Part shown: positions 10,864-22,384 of the stretch, piece by piece
How the letters are laid out: each line of letters begins with the position of its first letter
How positions within the stretch are numbered: the first letter of the stretch is position 1
Source of the DNA: Nepenthes gracilis
Taxonomy: Eukaryota; Streptophyta; Magnoliopsida; Caryophyllales; Nepenthaceae
Assembly: GCA_033239525.1 (NCBI GenBank)
Contig: BSYO01000031.1
Coordinates: 1,984,001-2,048,000 of the forward strand
Reading direction: 5' to 3'
Length of the DNA: 64,000 bases
Position numbers and translations under genes: made by a program
The notes under the pieces: generated by a model
Seen by the model: only the letters and a program-made list of their open reading frames with translations
Database searches by the model: none
What the model was told of the DNA's origin: nothing

Positions 10864-11595
10864 AATATAGTCCTCTAGGAGTAATTTTATAAGTAGTTGC
10901 ACGTTATAGATGCTAAGATCTCGTGGCATTTATCCAACCGATAGGATATAAATACTTTAGGCTTCGGTGCCCAGTGGCAGGACCAAGATACGAGGAGATT
11001 TCATTGACTCCCCATATTGAAACCTCATTCGTATTGAATTTCAAAAGAATCAAATTTGTTGTGATCATCCGTTGCTTTGTATTGATCCGATGAGATCCTA
11101 ATATGTTAATATGTTGTGATTATCGGATATTAATAGGCCATTACTGTAGGAATTTTTTTAAGATTATATTGATTTTAAATTTAAAAAAAGCTTTTAAATT
11201 CAGATTTAATTAATTTTGTATCAATATAATTAATTATATTCAGACTCAAAAATAAATAATAAATTTACTACATAAAACATGAGAGAATTACCCTTATGTT
11301 TCCTTGCAAAATTTCGCTACGAAGAGTAAATCTCTTATTGTATTGAGTTTATACGATCGGATAGTTAAACTTAAAAAAGTTATAAAATACTATTATAACA
11401 TATTAAAATATCAAAATACCTATGTTATTAAAAATATAAATTAAAAAAAAAACTTATTCATATTATTTATCTTCTTTTCATCCCTGCCGTTGATTTTCCA
11501 ATCTGACGATTGAGAATATATGCATTAAAGTTAAACTAAACGAATCCAACCTTATTTTAGTTTCCAGCATTGTGAGGTTTTGACCGCATTGATGA
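10864..11595. other. AT-rich intergenic DNA, no feature seen
   Basis: Strongly AT-rich with short A and T runs. No open frame of note, no RNA gene and no recognisable repeat boundary. Confidence 0.6.
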
Positions 11596-11604
11596 GGATT
11601 AGAG

Positions 11605-11908
11605 GAATCCGGGGGGCTGCGACGTGGGAAGGGCGTTGCAGCTCGTACAACGTAAATTTGGCCGTCAGATGAAAAATCCGATGACCAAATTATTTTTTAA
11701 ATAAAATATAAGAAAAATTAAATAATAATAATAATAAATCGTTTTATTTTTAAAATCAAGTACCATAAAAAATATCAAAACAACAAAAATAATATTAAAT
11801 TATTTTTTTTAATATATATATAACAGCCGTTGGATTTGTCCATCCGACGGCAGTGTCAAAGTCGTACGGGTTGTAATGCGGGAAGGGCGTTGCAGCCCCC
11901 CTCGTTCC
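11605..11908. mobile_element. Mutator-like MITE, about 304 bp, 9-bp TSD GGATTAGAG
   Basis: GGATTAGAG occurs at 11596-11604 and again at 11909-11917, flanking imperfect terminal inverted repeats: GGGGGGCTGCGACG at 11611-11624 against CGTTGCAGCCCCCC at the right end, extending in a diverged form for about 70 bp. A 9-bp TSD with long GC-rich ends around an AT-rich core indicates a non-autonomous Mutator-type element. The right arm also holds an internal near-palindrome (GCCGTTGGAT / ATCCGACGGC, about 11825-11851). It lies about 240 bp beyond the 3' end of the PLAC8 coding region. Confidence 0.75.
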
Positions 11909-11942
11909 GGATTAGAGAGACTCTGTATTTTAAAAAGATAAA

Positions 11943-12091
11943 GGTTGTTATTTTTAGAATTTAAATTGTTTATTTATAAATAAATAGTTAAATTTAATGA
12001 TTAATTTTAATTAATTTTTTATTTTTTAAAAAATTATTAAATTATAATTATTTATTTAAAAATTAATTATCTAAATTTATAAAAAACGACC
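11943..12091. repeat. AT-rich hairpin-type repeat beside the PLAC8 gene
   Basis: Starts GGTTGTTATTTTTAGA and ends TATAAAAAACGACC, so the ends are inverted copies. The core (AAATTATTAAATTATAATTA) matches the core of the intronic repeat at 13477-13612. Probably a small MITE family; no convincing TSD here. Confidence 0.4.
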
Positions 12092-12146
12092 ACCATCACT
12101 TTTACAGATGGGCTCCTCTAGATCCATCGATGACGGCAATTCATTT

Positions 12147-14725
12147 TCATATTTCCCGTTGTATCCTTGGTGAGATGGGTGGCCTCATATGGCCATCTGT
12201 AGCCCCAACAACACCATCGACTGCACCGGATCCTCCACGACTATGGCCACCGAGTGAAAGATCCACGCTCGACCGACAAGCATCGAGTTCACAGAGCATA
12301 GAAGAACATGGAGGATGGCCATTTCCAAACACCCCATTTCTGCTGAGGCTCCCTTCCCTTACAACAGCGTCATAGAAATCGAAGGTTCGAACTTCCTGCG
12401 ACAACGAGCAGCAGCAGCAGCAGCAGAGCCACAGCAAACAGTCAACGGCATCCGGTCTCCCAAAACAAAAGCTGTAACTGGGCAGATTGAATCGATCCCT
12501 CACTCGAATCCTCCACACTCCGCCATACAATAAACCCAGCCATGAGAGCAGCACAGAAATCACAAAGAAAAGCAGCGTTACAGCATGATCATCAATGTTA
12601 ATGGCAGCCAAGTTGAGAACCAGCAAAGGAGCCAAGCAGAAGAGGAGGAACGTTACTGTCTGACAGTACATGCCTCCGAAGCCGACCCGCTCCAAATTCC
12701 ACCCGAAAACGCATGAAGTGCAGAGGAATGAAAGGCAAACCTCGGCAGCATCCTCTGTTACATCGAACACACCTCCGATCCATTCGGGTCTAGTCTCGAC
12801 CGCACCGGACCCACTTCTTTTCCTAAGCGAGAAGGTCACCTTCCTCCTCCTCACCATCGCCTCGGGCTCCTCCTCCGCAGAGTCGTAGGCTCGCCCGAGA
12901 GGGCTGCAGATAGAGTACAGCAACGCACTTAAACCAGAAGTAACAGCCACCAAGATGGAAAAGAGGAGAGGTTTAGTAATTGCTTCGTTTCTCTTCTGCT
13001 TCCACGCACAGACACAAATGGCGTACTGGGCAAAGTAATTTAGATGAATCAAGGTAATCAAGACCGCCATGTGTGCTCGTTCGTGAGGCTTCGACGCCCC
13101 GTTTCTGCAGTATGCCTCCCTCAGTAAGCGGATACCCGTCGGCTTCCACCTGCAAAAATTTTTGAATGAGATTTAAGTTTTAGCTATGAGGATCTTTGCT
13201 AACATGTTCTTCACTGAATTATTATATAGAAATACAAATTGATATATTTGAATCCATAAATATTAAAAATTTAATTTACATAAATAGTTTATACAACCAA
13301 TGAATCGATTTGTTCTTATTTCAAAAAATTGGGAATAATTTTTTTCTTTCTCCCTTTTTTTTTCATCAAAATGTGTTTTAATGTTATATTATAATAATAG
13401 AAATGCATTATTTTTCATAAAGGTGACCATTCCCAAATAGGTTAAAGGGGGGGCTATATCAAAAAATGATGAATAGGGTTATTATTTAAGTCTGAGCTGT
13501 TTATTATAAATAAATTATTATGATTTAGCTATTATTAAAAAAATTTAAAAATAAATTATTAAATTATAATTATTAATTTAAAAATAAATAATTAAAATCT
13601 AAAAAATAACCTACTCTATCTCTTAAATAAATAGATGTTTCCTTGTTTTATTTTAAAATTATTAAATATTTATTCTTTCTATTAAATGTTGTGCATTTAA
13701 TAAGCATATTTATTAAAAAGTATAACTTTTCTATTAAATAAATAATTAATTAATACATCTAAATATTAATATGGAACTATAACACCTATCAATTCAATAA
13801 ATAAATAAAATATATGATATATCACTGGAGATATTTCCTACATCACCTGCATAAGAGCACGAGGTGCCTGAACCGCCATGGATGCTGGTAAATGCAAGTG
13901 AGAGTGACGAGGGCATTGATGATCTGGTTAACGGCGTCCTTCCACACATCTCTTTTCTGTTTCTCCGGCAGAATTCCGTTCAGGCCGCCGCCAGAAATAA
14001 GAACCGAGATCACAGATAATAATAAGATGATGACTACGTATAAAACGACGATCTTGCTTAATGGGTTTCTCAGCCATTTCTTGAACCTTTGGATTCTGGA
14101 AGGAGGAGGAGCTGAGGTTGTGATGATCCCATGTCTTTGCTCTTCTGCTAGCTGCTGAGGCAGGAGAAAAAACACGTTAGAATTGACCTACATCACCAAC
14201 AAATATTTTATAATTTATTAAAATAATTAAATATTATAATTGTAAATAATTCTTTTATATTTCATTAAAATAAAAAAGTTAGCTTTTTAATGGATCCAAT
14301 CTTTAATAGTAAGAATGATATTTATAGTTATCGATTTTAAATTCTTCAAAAAAAATGATAAATATAGATTTGGGTATATCATTAATGCTTAATTTTATAT
14401 TATAAAATTATAAAATAATATAATAAATCTAATAATTTGTAAAATTATTTAAATATCTGATCTCTTACAGATGAAGCTGAATTTAGTTGATTTCGTTGCA
14501 ATTCTGTATATGTGGCTGGAGGTTCTTCTTCCTCAACTATTGTGGGCTCATGGTGATGATCGTCAATCGAGAGTGTTTTATCTTGTTGAATGGTCGGTCG
14601 AATGCTCCTTGTCCATATTTCTTCTATATGAATTGCCTGCATAATTACTTTGAATCCACTTAATTTCAATGTTTAACTCACTAATAATCAAGGATTTTAA
14701 AGCTTAAGATCTGTACCTGAGACAT
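12147..14725 (-). CDS. PLAC8/DUF2985 family multi-pass membrane protein (about 495 residues, 4 coding exons)
   Basis: Proposed coding exons on the minus strand are 14725-14717, 14636-14469, 14154-13847 and 13149-12147. All have GT-AG borders and matching phases. The start ATG sits only 9 bases before the end of a 33-bp exon (14749-14717); the upstream exon and this one contain no earlier ATG. Exon 3 encodes a basic segment and a membrane helix (about residues 92-112). Exon 4 opens with the DUF2985 signature: YQHPWRFRHLVLLCRW across the junction, then SKPHERAHM and LNYFAQYAICVC. After further hydrophobic segments come the PLAC8 Cys-rich motifs: CLSFLCTSCVFGWNLERVGF (about 300) and FCFGRPDAVDCLLWLCCCCC (about 390-410), then LSQEVRT. 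Plant relatives are membrane proteins of unclear function; smaller PLAC8 proteins affect organ size and metal transport. The six-Cys run comes from a TGC/CAG triplet repeat. The exon 3 start could be 14151 instead of 14154. Confidence 0.88.
13477..13612. repeat. MITE-like AT-rich repeat in the last intron of the PLAC8 gene
   Basis: Ends GGGTTATTATTTAAG and CTAAAAAATAACC are inverted copies and are flanked by TA on both sides, compatible with a Stowaway-type insertion. The core resembles 11943-12091. It lies in the intron 13150-13846. Confidence 0.4.
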
Positions 14726-15543
14726 GCTTAATGCACAATTTCTAAGCACCTGCATCACAAAAAAAAAAAAAAAAAAACAAACATTGGAGGATAAGCTATG
14801 AATTGTAAATTATACAGTAATTTTACTATTTTTATTCAATATTACCATTCTATTTAGTAAAGATAGATCTCAACTGTTAAAAAAATAAAATAATATAATA
14901 TTTATAAAAATTATATAAAAAAAACTATTCAAATATCCTGTTAGTAAGCTAGTATTGTATAAGATCAAGTCCAATTTTGTTATTTAATGACATGCTATTT
15001 TATTTATTTATTTATATTAAATGTTTCGCATTAAAATATATAGATAAATGGACTTATAACATCTAAAAATGTCCTAGAAAGGCTAAAAAGGTGTCCCTAA
15101 AATAGTTTTTGCTACACGAAGGAGATATAAATATAGTTTCGAGCAATTTTGGGCTTGGCTTGAACTTGTGTTCTCTTCTAATCAGAGTCAGAAGTGAAGA
15201 TCAACAAAATTCATCATCAAGCGATCCGATATAAAGACTTTTCCACTGAATAACCATACTAAATTTAATCAAATTATATTTATCTTATATTATATAATAA
15301 ATTACTTTTACTGCTCAAATAATTAACCTATTATTCATTCAAACAGTTGAGTCCCAAGAACACATCTGTGCTTTAATCCACAGCTCTGCCCTAAAAATTC
15401 TCAGAAGCTTGCTAAAAACCAGAGACTATTAGCATCTGAACTGAATAACAAATCACGTTTTCGAAATTAAACAAAAATAAGAAGGTTAAATCTCAGCTGA
15501 AAGTGAAATTAAAAAGGAGAAATAAATAAAAAAGTAAAATCAC

Positions 15544-15730
15544 CTTCCTCTTTCTGATGAGTTACGCAGAGCTTGCCGCAGGTATCGAACTACAATGGAT
15601 TCACAGAGAGGGAGAGAGAGAGAAAGAGAGACAGAGCGCGCTCTCGAGAGAGTTCAGTGTGGCTCAACGGAATAGCGAGGGAACAGAGAAGAAGTATGCT
15701 AGGAAGGCGAAAATCGTCAATTCGCAGCAC
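15544..15730 (-). other. 5' UTR exon of the PLAC8 gene
   Basis: On the minus strand a pyrimidine-rich leader (CT repeats opposite 15606-15640) ends in GAGGAAG|GTGATT at 15544, a good donor. The matching acceptor TGATGCAG lies at 14750, giving a 794-bp leader intron. The exon has no ATG, which supports translation starting at 14725. The transcription start cannot be fixed from sequence; 15730 is approximate. The plus-strand frame 15557-15754 over this exon is not supported. Confidence 0.55.
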
Positions 15731-16276
15731 TCAAGTGCCCATTTGTTAAATTAAAAAAGAAATAAATAAATTAATTAATAAAAAAAATATATATATTTAT
15801 TTTTATGTTTTTATTTTATAATAGAAGTCATTTGATATTTTAACGTTAGAAAAAAAATAAAAATATATATAAATATATTTTTTTGTGTGTTTTTAAGAAG
15901 CCGATGGATCTTCCGATCTAACGGTTCACGTGGGCGATGGAGCACCTCGTGATCCCAAGGGTCAGGAGGCTCCATCATGCAACGTGTCAAAATCTGTCTA
16001 ATTTTATTTAGGATTATTTAATCTAATTATTTATATTTTAAATTTATAAAAATAAAAATAATTTTTTTATTTTTTAATAATATAAATGGATTGGTATTTT
16101 AATATACTATTTTTTTAAATATTTATTGTTAAATCTCCTTAATTAATGGCTCTAGCAATAATAGATAGAAAATGAGGACAATATTTCTCCTTAGAAAAAA
16201 TAGAGTCCTATTTTTTCATGAGACAATAAAATTTCAATCTAATCATCAAATTTTAAAAATAAAAAATGTTAAATAT
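15731..16276. other. Promoter-side intergenic DNA of the PLAC8 gene
   Basis: AT-rich. It contains a GC-richer patch at 15898-15985 with an inverted CCGATGGATC / GATCTAACGG pair, similar in style to the arm of the MITE at 11605-11908, so it may be another MITE remnant. No gene seen. Confidence 0.45.
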
Positions 16277-17108
16277 TGATGGGTGTATCGAAAATGAGTT
16301 GGCCCAAAGCCAAAACCAAAATTATTTGCTCCAATTGAAACGCAAGCCAAGAAAAAAATGCGGTGTGTGGCGTTGAAAAAGCGTAACACGCACGGACGGT
16401 CACCTTCGTCTCAACAGTGGTTTTTCTGGGTGAGTTATCAATATCCGGCAGAAGGCTCTCATAAAGAATTTTCACGATCTCTCAGGTTCCTAATATGAAT
16501 ATTGACAAAATTGGCGTCTTTTTCGTAAAGAATGCGTCATATTTTTTCAATCTCCCGATTCAACAATAAAAATATAGAAGAAACTACTTCAAGCGCAGAA
16601 CCAAGATCAACTCTGAAAGGCAGGAATCACGTAGGGGATCACCCCTTCCAAAGGAGAAAGATCGTCCGCTTAACCATAAGTAAACCCTGGAATTCTCATT
16701 CCAGGGATACGATCAGTTACCTACGCTTTCAGTTACCTATGCTCTCAGTCACTTACACTTTCAATTATTGACGCCTTCTACTACACTAACGCTTACTTAG
16801 GCAACTCAAAAAAACCTAAGGTATACAAGCGTGCTTCTCACGGCCGTTTTCCCACCTTCCATATTCAAGAAGACAATTTCATTTCTCTTTCATCTGGACA
16901 TACACATTCTCTCTCTCTCTCAATTTTCAGTTTCAGAAACTTTCTTATCTTTCGAAGACTATTTATTGACTTGAGCGTCGGAGTATTTTTGGTAGGACAA
17001 CTTTTTACCAACACACTGACCTCTTGTTATTTTTAGTGGTGTCTGAATTTCGAGCGGTGTATGAGCGGATATTTTAAATCATTTCAAAATCGGATCAAGG
17101 ACGCATCA
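16277..17108 (+). mobile_element. Solo Tat LTR, 832 bp, TSD AATAT
   Basis: Begins TGATGGGTGTATCG and ends GGACGCATCA. AATAT at 16272-16276 and AATAT at 17109-17113 form a perfect TSD. The block GACTTGAGCGTCGGAGT, GGTAGGACAACTTTT and TGACCTCTTGTTATTTTTAG near 16970-17040 matches the 5' LTR of the Tat element at 7545-8616 read on the other strand. It carries the CT-rich stretch typical of these LTRs at 16908-16922. No internal region remains. Confidence 0.88.
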
Positions 17109-18295
17109 AATATAATTATATTTTTTATTTATTATTTATAATATTAATATCAATTAAATATTAAATTTAATATTAAAAATTTTAAATAAAAATAATTATT
17201 TTAAAATATTATTTATGAGACGAGGGGCATTGTGTTGCTATCCTATTTGTTGGATTAAATCCGATCGATAAAAATTTTTTTTCTTTTTTTTCCTTTTTAA
17301 AATTTGTATAACCCTCCTTTTTTATATTTTTAATATATATATATTAATTATTTTTATAAAATATAAATTCATATAAAAATTATATATATACATAAATTAA
17401 TGACGTGGTCCAGTCCTAAGGAAGAAATTTCAAATCTTAGTAGTTAATTAATAATTAGCTAAGCTAAGCGGTCCGCCTTAAACTTAGGGCGGCAATATAT
17501 TAGTATAAATTTATGAGAATTTATTAATTAAAAATACATTTTATCTAATTAATTTATTAAATTTTTATTTGCTTTTTTGATATAGAATTTATATTTATCT
17601 AATTCATAAATTTAAAACAATATTTATAATAGATAAAATATAATTTATTATCTTAATTTTAAGGTGTACAATTTTTTTTTGTCAAATCCTATATTTTAAA
17701 ATTACATTCGAAATATATATTATTTAATTTTTTTAAATATTGTTTTAAATTCCTTAGATTAGATAAATATAAGCTCAATTTAAAATATTAATTAATTATA
17801 AATTTAATTTATTAATATAATTTAGACTTAGTTCTCTCATTCCAAATCTTCTTAAATCCAAATTTTCAATTTTTTTTTTTGAGGTTTCAAATTTCGCTGT
17901 CATAGGTGTCACCTTTTTCAATATCCTACTAAATTAGTGATTGATTTGCATGATTTTATTATAATATTCTTAAATATTACTTTTTTTTATTGTGTTAATG
18001 ATTGACATAATTTTAAAAATTATAAATAATATATATTAAAATAATATTTTAATATATTTTATTAATTTTAGTCTTATATATAATAATAATAAATTTTAAC
18101 AATTAAAAGGATAAATTTATTACTTATAAGGACTATGAGCTATAGGACTCTACTTCTCTTATTTTAACTGTGTTATTAAAAAAATTTAAATATTAAATAA
18201 TAGCTTCTAAATAATTATTTTTATTAATTCTTTATATATCAAATTTTATATTTAATAGATATTAATATTATAAAATAATTTTAAAAATAGAACTA
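17109..18295. other. AT-rich intergenic DNA, no feature seen
   Basis: Long A/T stretches with no reading frame above chance, no RNA gene and no clear transposon ends. Confidence 0.6.
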
Positions 18296-18583
18296 TGATT
18301 AGTTTTTGGATTCGAATTATTGTGCGGATTAGAGAGTCACTTGATCTTTCACGACGGATCGAATTAAAATGGGTTCGATCTCCATCACTATAAATCTAGA
18401 TTCTCACAATACAACTAATAAATAATAGGTATGAGGATTGACGAGACTCGTTTCTTGGTATATCCTTCAATACTGAAATTAGAATTCTTTTCTAATTGAT
18501 AGAAAGATATGATGATATAAGAGAAATGCTTGAATGTATGTTATGGGGGATTGAGTGTTAGTTACTGATTATGTTCTAATGGA

Positions 18584-18770
18584 TGTACTCGATTGAGGGA
18601 TAACTTAGAGGTGAAAGATTGAGCTCAAGTGGGCAATCCCAGTTAGGAGGCAGCTTTGAGTTGGAAGATTGATTCTAATAAGTGTGCCCAATTAGGGGAC
18701 AACTTAAACAGATGAAGGGTTGACTCTGATAAGTATGCTCGATTAGGGGATAGTTTGGAGATGGTGGCTC
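18584..18770. repeat. About 50-bp imperfect tandem repeat, 3.5 copies
   Basis: Units begin near 18584, 18630, 18681 and 18732. They share a core like GCCCAATTAGGGGACAACTT followed by GATGAAGGGTTGACTCTGAT. The array lies within the Tat solo LTR and is probably a U3 repeat. Confidence 0.8.
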
Positions 18771-19226
18771 TTGTGAGGAAACGATAGGTAAGAAGAGAGG
18801 AGTGATGCACTCACTAAGGAGTGGTTGACTATTGAGTACACCCATGGAGGGGTACCTAACCGGAGGAAGAAGAGACTCCTGGGTGTTGACATTGAAGAGA
18901 AAGGTCGCCCGTTGGTCCTTTTCCAACTGCAGATGGAAGAGGCTCTTTGTGCCCCGCTCTATGAGTCATCTTTGTAGGCCACACAGCGCGAGAGCTTGAA
19001 GTTGGCGAGAGGTTTGCACAACTGTTTGTCAGGATTGGTAATCGGTAGGGAAGAAGGATTTGCCTTTGGTAAGAAGTAGCTCTGCAACTAGTCGCCGCAT
19101 GCTCTTGGCCACCTCCCTTGTTTTCTATTTTTGTGACCTTTGAGAGAATTCTCCTTGTACGATCCTCCCCCTTTTTTCTTGCGAAGAAAAGGAGGTATTT
19201 GTAGAGGAAATAATAGGGGCCATGTT

Positions 19227-21701
19227 TGTGATATTTCGGATCTCATTTGGATTATTTTAATATTAATTGTAATTTTTGGATATTTCAGACGTGGTGGAAA
19301 TAAATTAAAATATTATGAAATTTTTGGGAATGATCGGAGGTGCGGAATGGAGTCCGGAGTGCACCCGTAATGTTGTCCGGAGGCCGAGTTGGAATTTAAA
19401 AATAAAAAAGATATATATATATATATATATATAATAAATGTAATAATAATAATAATAATAATAATAATATAAAAGTTAAAAGAAAAAGTAAAAGAAAGGA
19501 AAAAGAAAAAGAAAGAAAAAGAGAAAAGGGGAGAAAGGAGTCGGGGAGAAAGAAGAGAGAGGGAGAAGGCGGCTAGGGTTTGCGCGAGGAAGAAGAAGGA
19601 GGAGGAAGAGGAGGAGGAGGAGGGCGACGACGGCGGCGGCATCGTAGGTGAATCGGCGGTCGATGGTGGTTGTGGGTGTGGCCGTGATTGTTGCGGTAGT
19701 TGTGGGTTGAGGTGGCGACGGCGTTGGGTGAGGAAATTGGTGCTGGAAGAGTCGACGGCGGCCGTTCGAGGTGGTAGCGGCGAAATCGGTGGTCTCGGTG
19801 GTGTGCGGTGGTCGTGTCGCTCGGCTGGGCACGGTGGCGCGACGTGAGGCGGTGGCGTGGTGCGAGAGGAGATCGACACGGGTGCTCGAGGAGAGAAGCC
19901 GCGAGAGAGAGAGGATGGCGGGCGAGCGGGAGGCGGCGGCGATGGTGGTGGTATTTGGGAAGGCCGTGACGGTGGTTCGTGGCGGCAGAGGAGTGGCGGC
20001 AGCAGCGGCGATCGATGCGTGGAGCGGCTGTCTTGCGCAGAGAGAGAGGGCAGCACGGGAGGCAGGAGAGAGAAAGGCTCGATTGGAGTGCTTCGGGACA
20101 TCATTTCTTCAGATCTGCAGAGTATAATGTTAAGGCACGTATCCTCTAACCCTATTCTTGGTCTGATTTAATTCCCGATATATTTTGATCACTGTGGGAG
20201 ACTTTACTAACATGCATGTATTTTTGTACACCCCAAATTTATAAATTATGTACATGCATGTATGTTTTACTGGTTGTGCGGTAATTTTACACTGGTGTTT
20301 ATGATTTGGAGGGATTTTGAACACTCGGACGATATATATGTACATTTATGTATCCGTATATTGTGGAACCATGAACCAGGCCTTGCACTAACCATGCATG
20401 CTGCCGGGGGTGGGATCACTACGGGATCATGGCGGTCCGAGACCCTAGGGGTCGATTTGTGATCCGAGGCATTGGCTACTTCCGCCGTAAGGAAGATTGA
20501 GGTTGAGGCTACTTCCGCCGTAAGGAAGGTATTTGTAGCTGACTTGCCCCACTGTGTATTTAATTGAGAACCATCGTAAGGAATTGACAGAAAACTAATG
20601 TATTCGGACGTCCTAATATATAACTAAAACTTGAGGTTGCACCCAAAGCCGCGGGTGGTAAAACATAGTGAGCAAGTTCCTAATCTATGGGAGGCAGTAC
20701 ATGGATGGCCTTGAGCTCTTGGCCTAATTCGTAGCGATATATAGCCGTGGTTATCGGACGAGGGTAACCCTTCCTCAAGTTGGTATCATTGATCTTTGGT
20801 TCTCCGATTTCGTGCATGCTTTGTATTTCTGCACGTATTTAGGTGTACTGTGATTTGAGATACGTGGTTTGGCCCACGGATGGGCGATAGGAATGTCTCG
20901 TACGTACTGACGTAATAAACCCGGAACGTGTTTTGATTTATATTTTAGTTCCGGCGGTTTTCTCTTGATTTCTGCATTATGAGTTTTAGATCCGGACGAC
21001 GGTATGTATCTCCACGTGGATGTGGTGACGGTTGCGACGTATGTGACCTCGAATCATATGATATGATATCGTCTATGAGATTTTACTGGATCGTGGTTTA
21101 TATGATTTTGTCCCGGAGGGACGAGTTATTACGGACGACGATTTAGTACGAGACATCTCCTTGATTTTCAGGGATTTCACGGACATGGTGTTTTGTTTTA
21201 CGTGATTGCTATGCGATATCCCTACTTCTGATTTATATGTACCGTTTTATACGATTCTTGATACTTGATGAGCTCTAGGCTCACGTTTTCATGTTTTATC
21301 CCTTCAGACTAGTGGCATGGATACACTTGCAGGAGCTCGGACGTGATCGGGCTCGGATATTCTTTTTTGGCGAGTGGAGATGCTATATTTGGTATATTTC
21401 TGGTTTCGAGGATATGGTATGGTTATTATTTATGGTCGGATGATGACCCTGATCATTGTTTGTAAAATATTAAAGTTATGGATGAGTTGTTGTAAATTGA
21501 ATACTTCCCTTGCGATTATGGATAGCAGGTCATGTATTATTTATCCGGATTCATATCCGATGAGATCTTGTGCGAGTTTTATTTATATTGGGTCCTGCAT
21601 GTGTTTGATTGTCACACCTGGGTTGGGTTATTATGTTTGATGGAAATATTATTATTGATTTTATTTTTGACCTGCGAATATTGTGTTCCCGGGTCGTGAC
21701 A
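19227..21701 (+). mobile_element. Solo gypsy LTR of a 2.5-kb family, copy A, TSD ATGTT
   Basis: Starts TGTGATATTTCGGATC and ends CCCGGGTCGTGACA. ATGTT at 19222-19226 and ATGTT at 21702-21706 form a perfect TSD. The layout is a promoter-like AT tract (19409-19470), a purine/GC-rich block (19480-20110) and then an AT-rich distal part. It contains a direct repeat TACTTCCGCCGTAAGGAAG at 20479-20497 and 20509-20527. The same sequence appears reversed at 52471-54940 and 55081-57540. No pol in this window can be tied to the family. The LTR length and the CGGGTCGTGACA end suggest a Tekay-like chromovirus. Confidence 0.88.
19409..19585 (+). promoter_or_regulatory. Putative LTR promoter: AT tract and telo-box-like motif (copy A)
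   Basis: An (AT)n tract with AATAAT repeats is followed by a purine-rich leader and GGCTAGGGTTTGCGCG near 19569-19584, the reverse of the AACCCTAG telo-box-like motif found in many plant promoters. The equivalent positions in copies B (about 54635-54760) and C (about 57225-57350) keep the tract and AACCCTAG. Promoter function is inferred from position only. Confidence 0.45.
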
Positions 21702-22032
21702 ATGTTAGCCAGCCTTTCCTTCTCGAGGAGCGTCATGATTGGTCCCTTCCTTCCGGGTGGGCCTGACATCTCTAGCGGTTAGGGCACATGACAAATTGAG
21801 ATTACTAGGGCATGTCTACTGAATTGGGGTTAATAAGCCGGCGATATTGGGATGGGCATTTATAGGCCGCACTTGGCAGGCAGTTCTGCCGAACCATGTC
21901 TTGATAGTCAGTCTTGTGTTTTGTGATCTTAGGCTTTGGGCCTCGGTGGCCTTTTCCTGGGTCTCAATTTTTAGACCACTCTCTCGCTGTGGGCCTGGAT
22001 CTCAAGTCGGCTCATGGGTAATAGATCCATCA

Positions 22033-22384
22033 AACTATATTTAATATTTTTTATTCTTTAATCTTTGCCACTAAATTTTGACTTAATGGCTAAAATAGGG
22101 AAAAGATGATCTTATTTCTCTTAAAAGAAAAAAAAGCAGGATTCCAAAACTCCCAAGAAGGTTGCATGATTTTCAAGTACGTGGACTGTTCGATTGTATG
22201 TTTACCTTGAAATTTGCTGTTACCATTCAAAGGAAATGATGGGCGGATAATACTGAAACTATTTAATTTGGATTAATGCATTTGGGCTTGAATTTTGGGG
22301 TTATAAATTTCTGAATTTATGTTGATATGTTACAAAGTATATTACTTTGGCATATATTTTCACGGGGCCCTTGGGGCTGACAAA
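22033..22384. other. Short intergenic stretch, no feature seen
   Basis: AT-rich DNA between the Tat solo LTR and the decayed gypsy pol region. A GGGGCCCTTGGGGC patch lies at about 22363-22378. No gene or repeat boundary recognised. Confidence 0.5.

Larger units (their letters stand above)
18296..22032 (-). mobile_element. Solo Tat LTR split by a younger solo LTR, TSD AACTA
   Basis: Left end TGATTAGTTTTTGGATTCGA resembles the Tat LTR end at 7545 (TGAT...TGGATTCGA). The right end reads, on the minus strand, TGATGGATCTATTACC. AACTA at 18291-18295 and AACTA at 22033-22037 form a perfect TSD. The LTR is interrupted at 19227-21701 by another solo LTR, and removing that insertion plus one copy of its TSD leaves about 1.26 kb. 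This explains both flanks of the inner LTR, which otherwise look like unassigned sequence, including a 51-bp tandem repeat and GGCC-rich DNA at 21702-22032. Confidence 0.85.

Noticed and set aside
12130..12888. Plus-strand frames across the PLAC8 exon
   Set aside because: They are mirror frames of a GC-rich coding exon. The minus-strand frame has the family motifs and splice sites.
15557..15754. 65-codon plus-strand frame
   Set aside because: It lies over the purine-rich complement of the PLAC8 leader exon, and the repeated Glu/Arg codons come from GA repeats.
19771..20171. Two sense-strand frames in LTR copy A (118 and 104 codons)
   Set aside because: Their composition follows simple GGCGG/GAGAGA repeats, and no equally long frames were listed at the same place in copies B and C.
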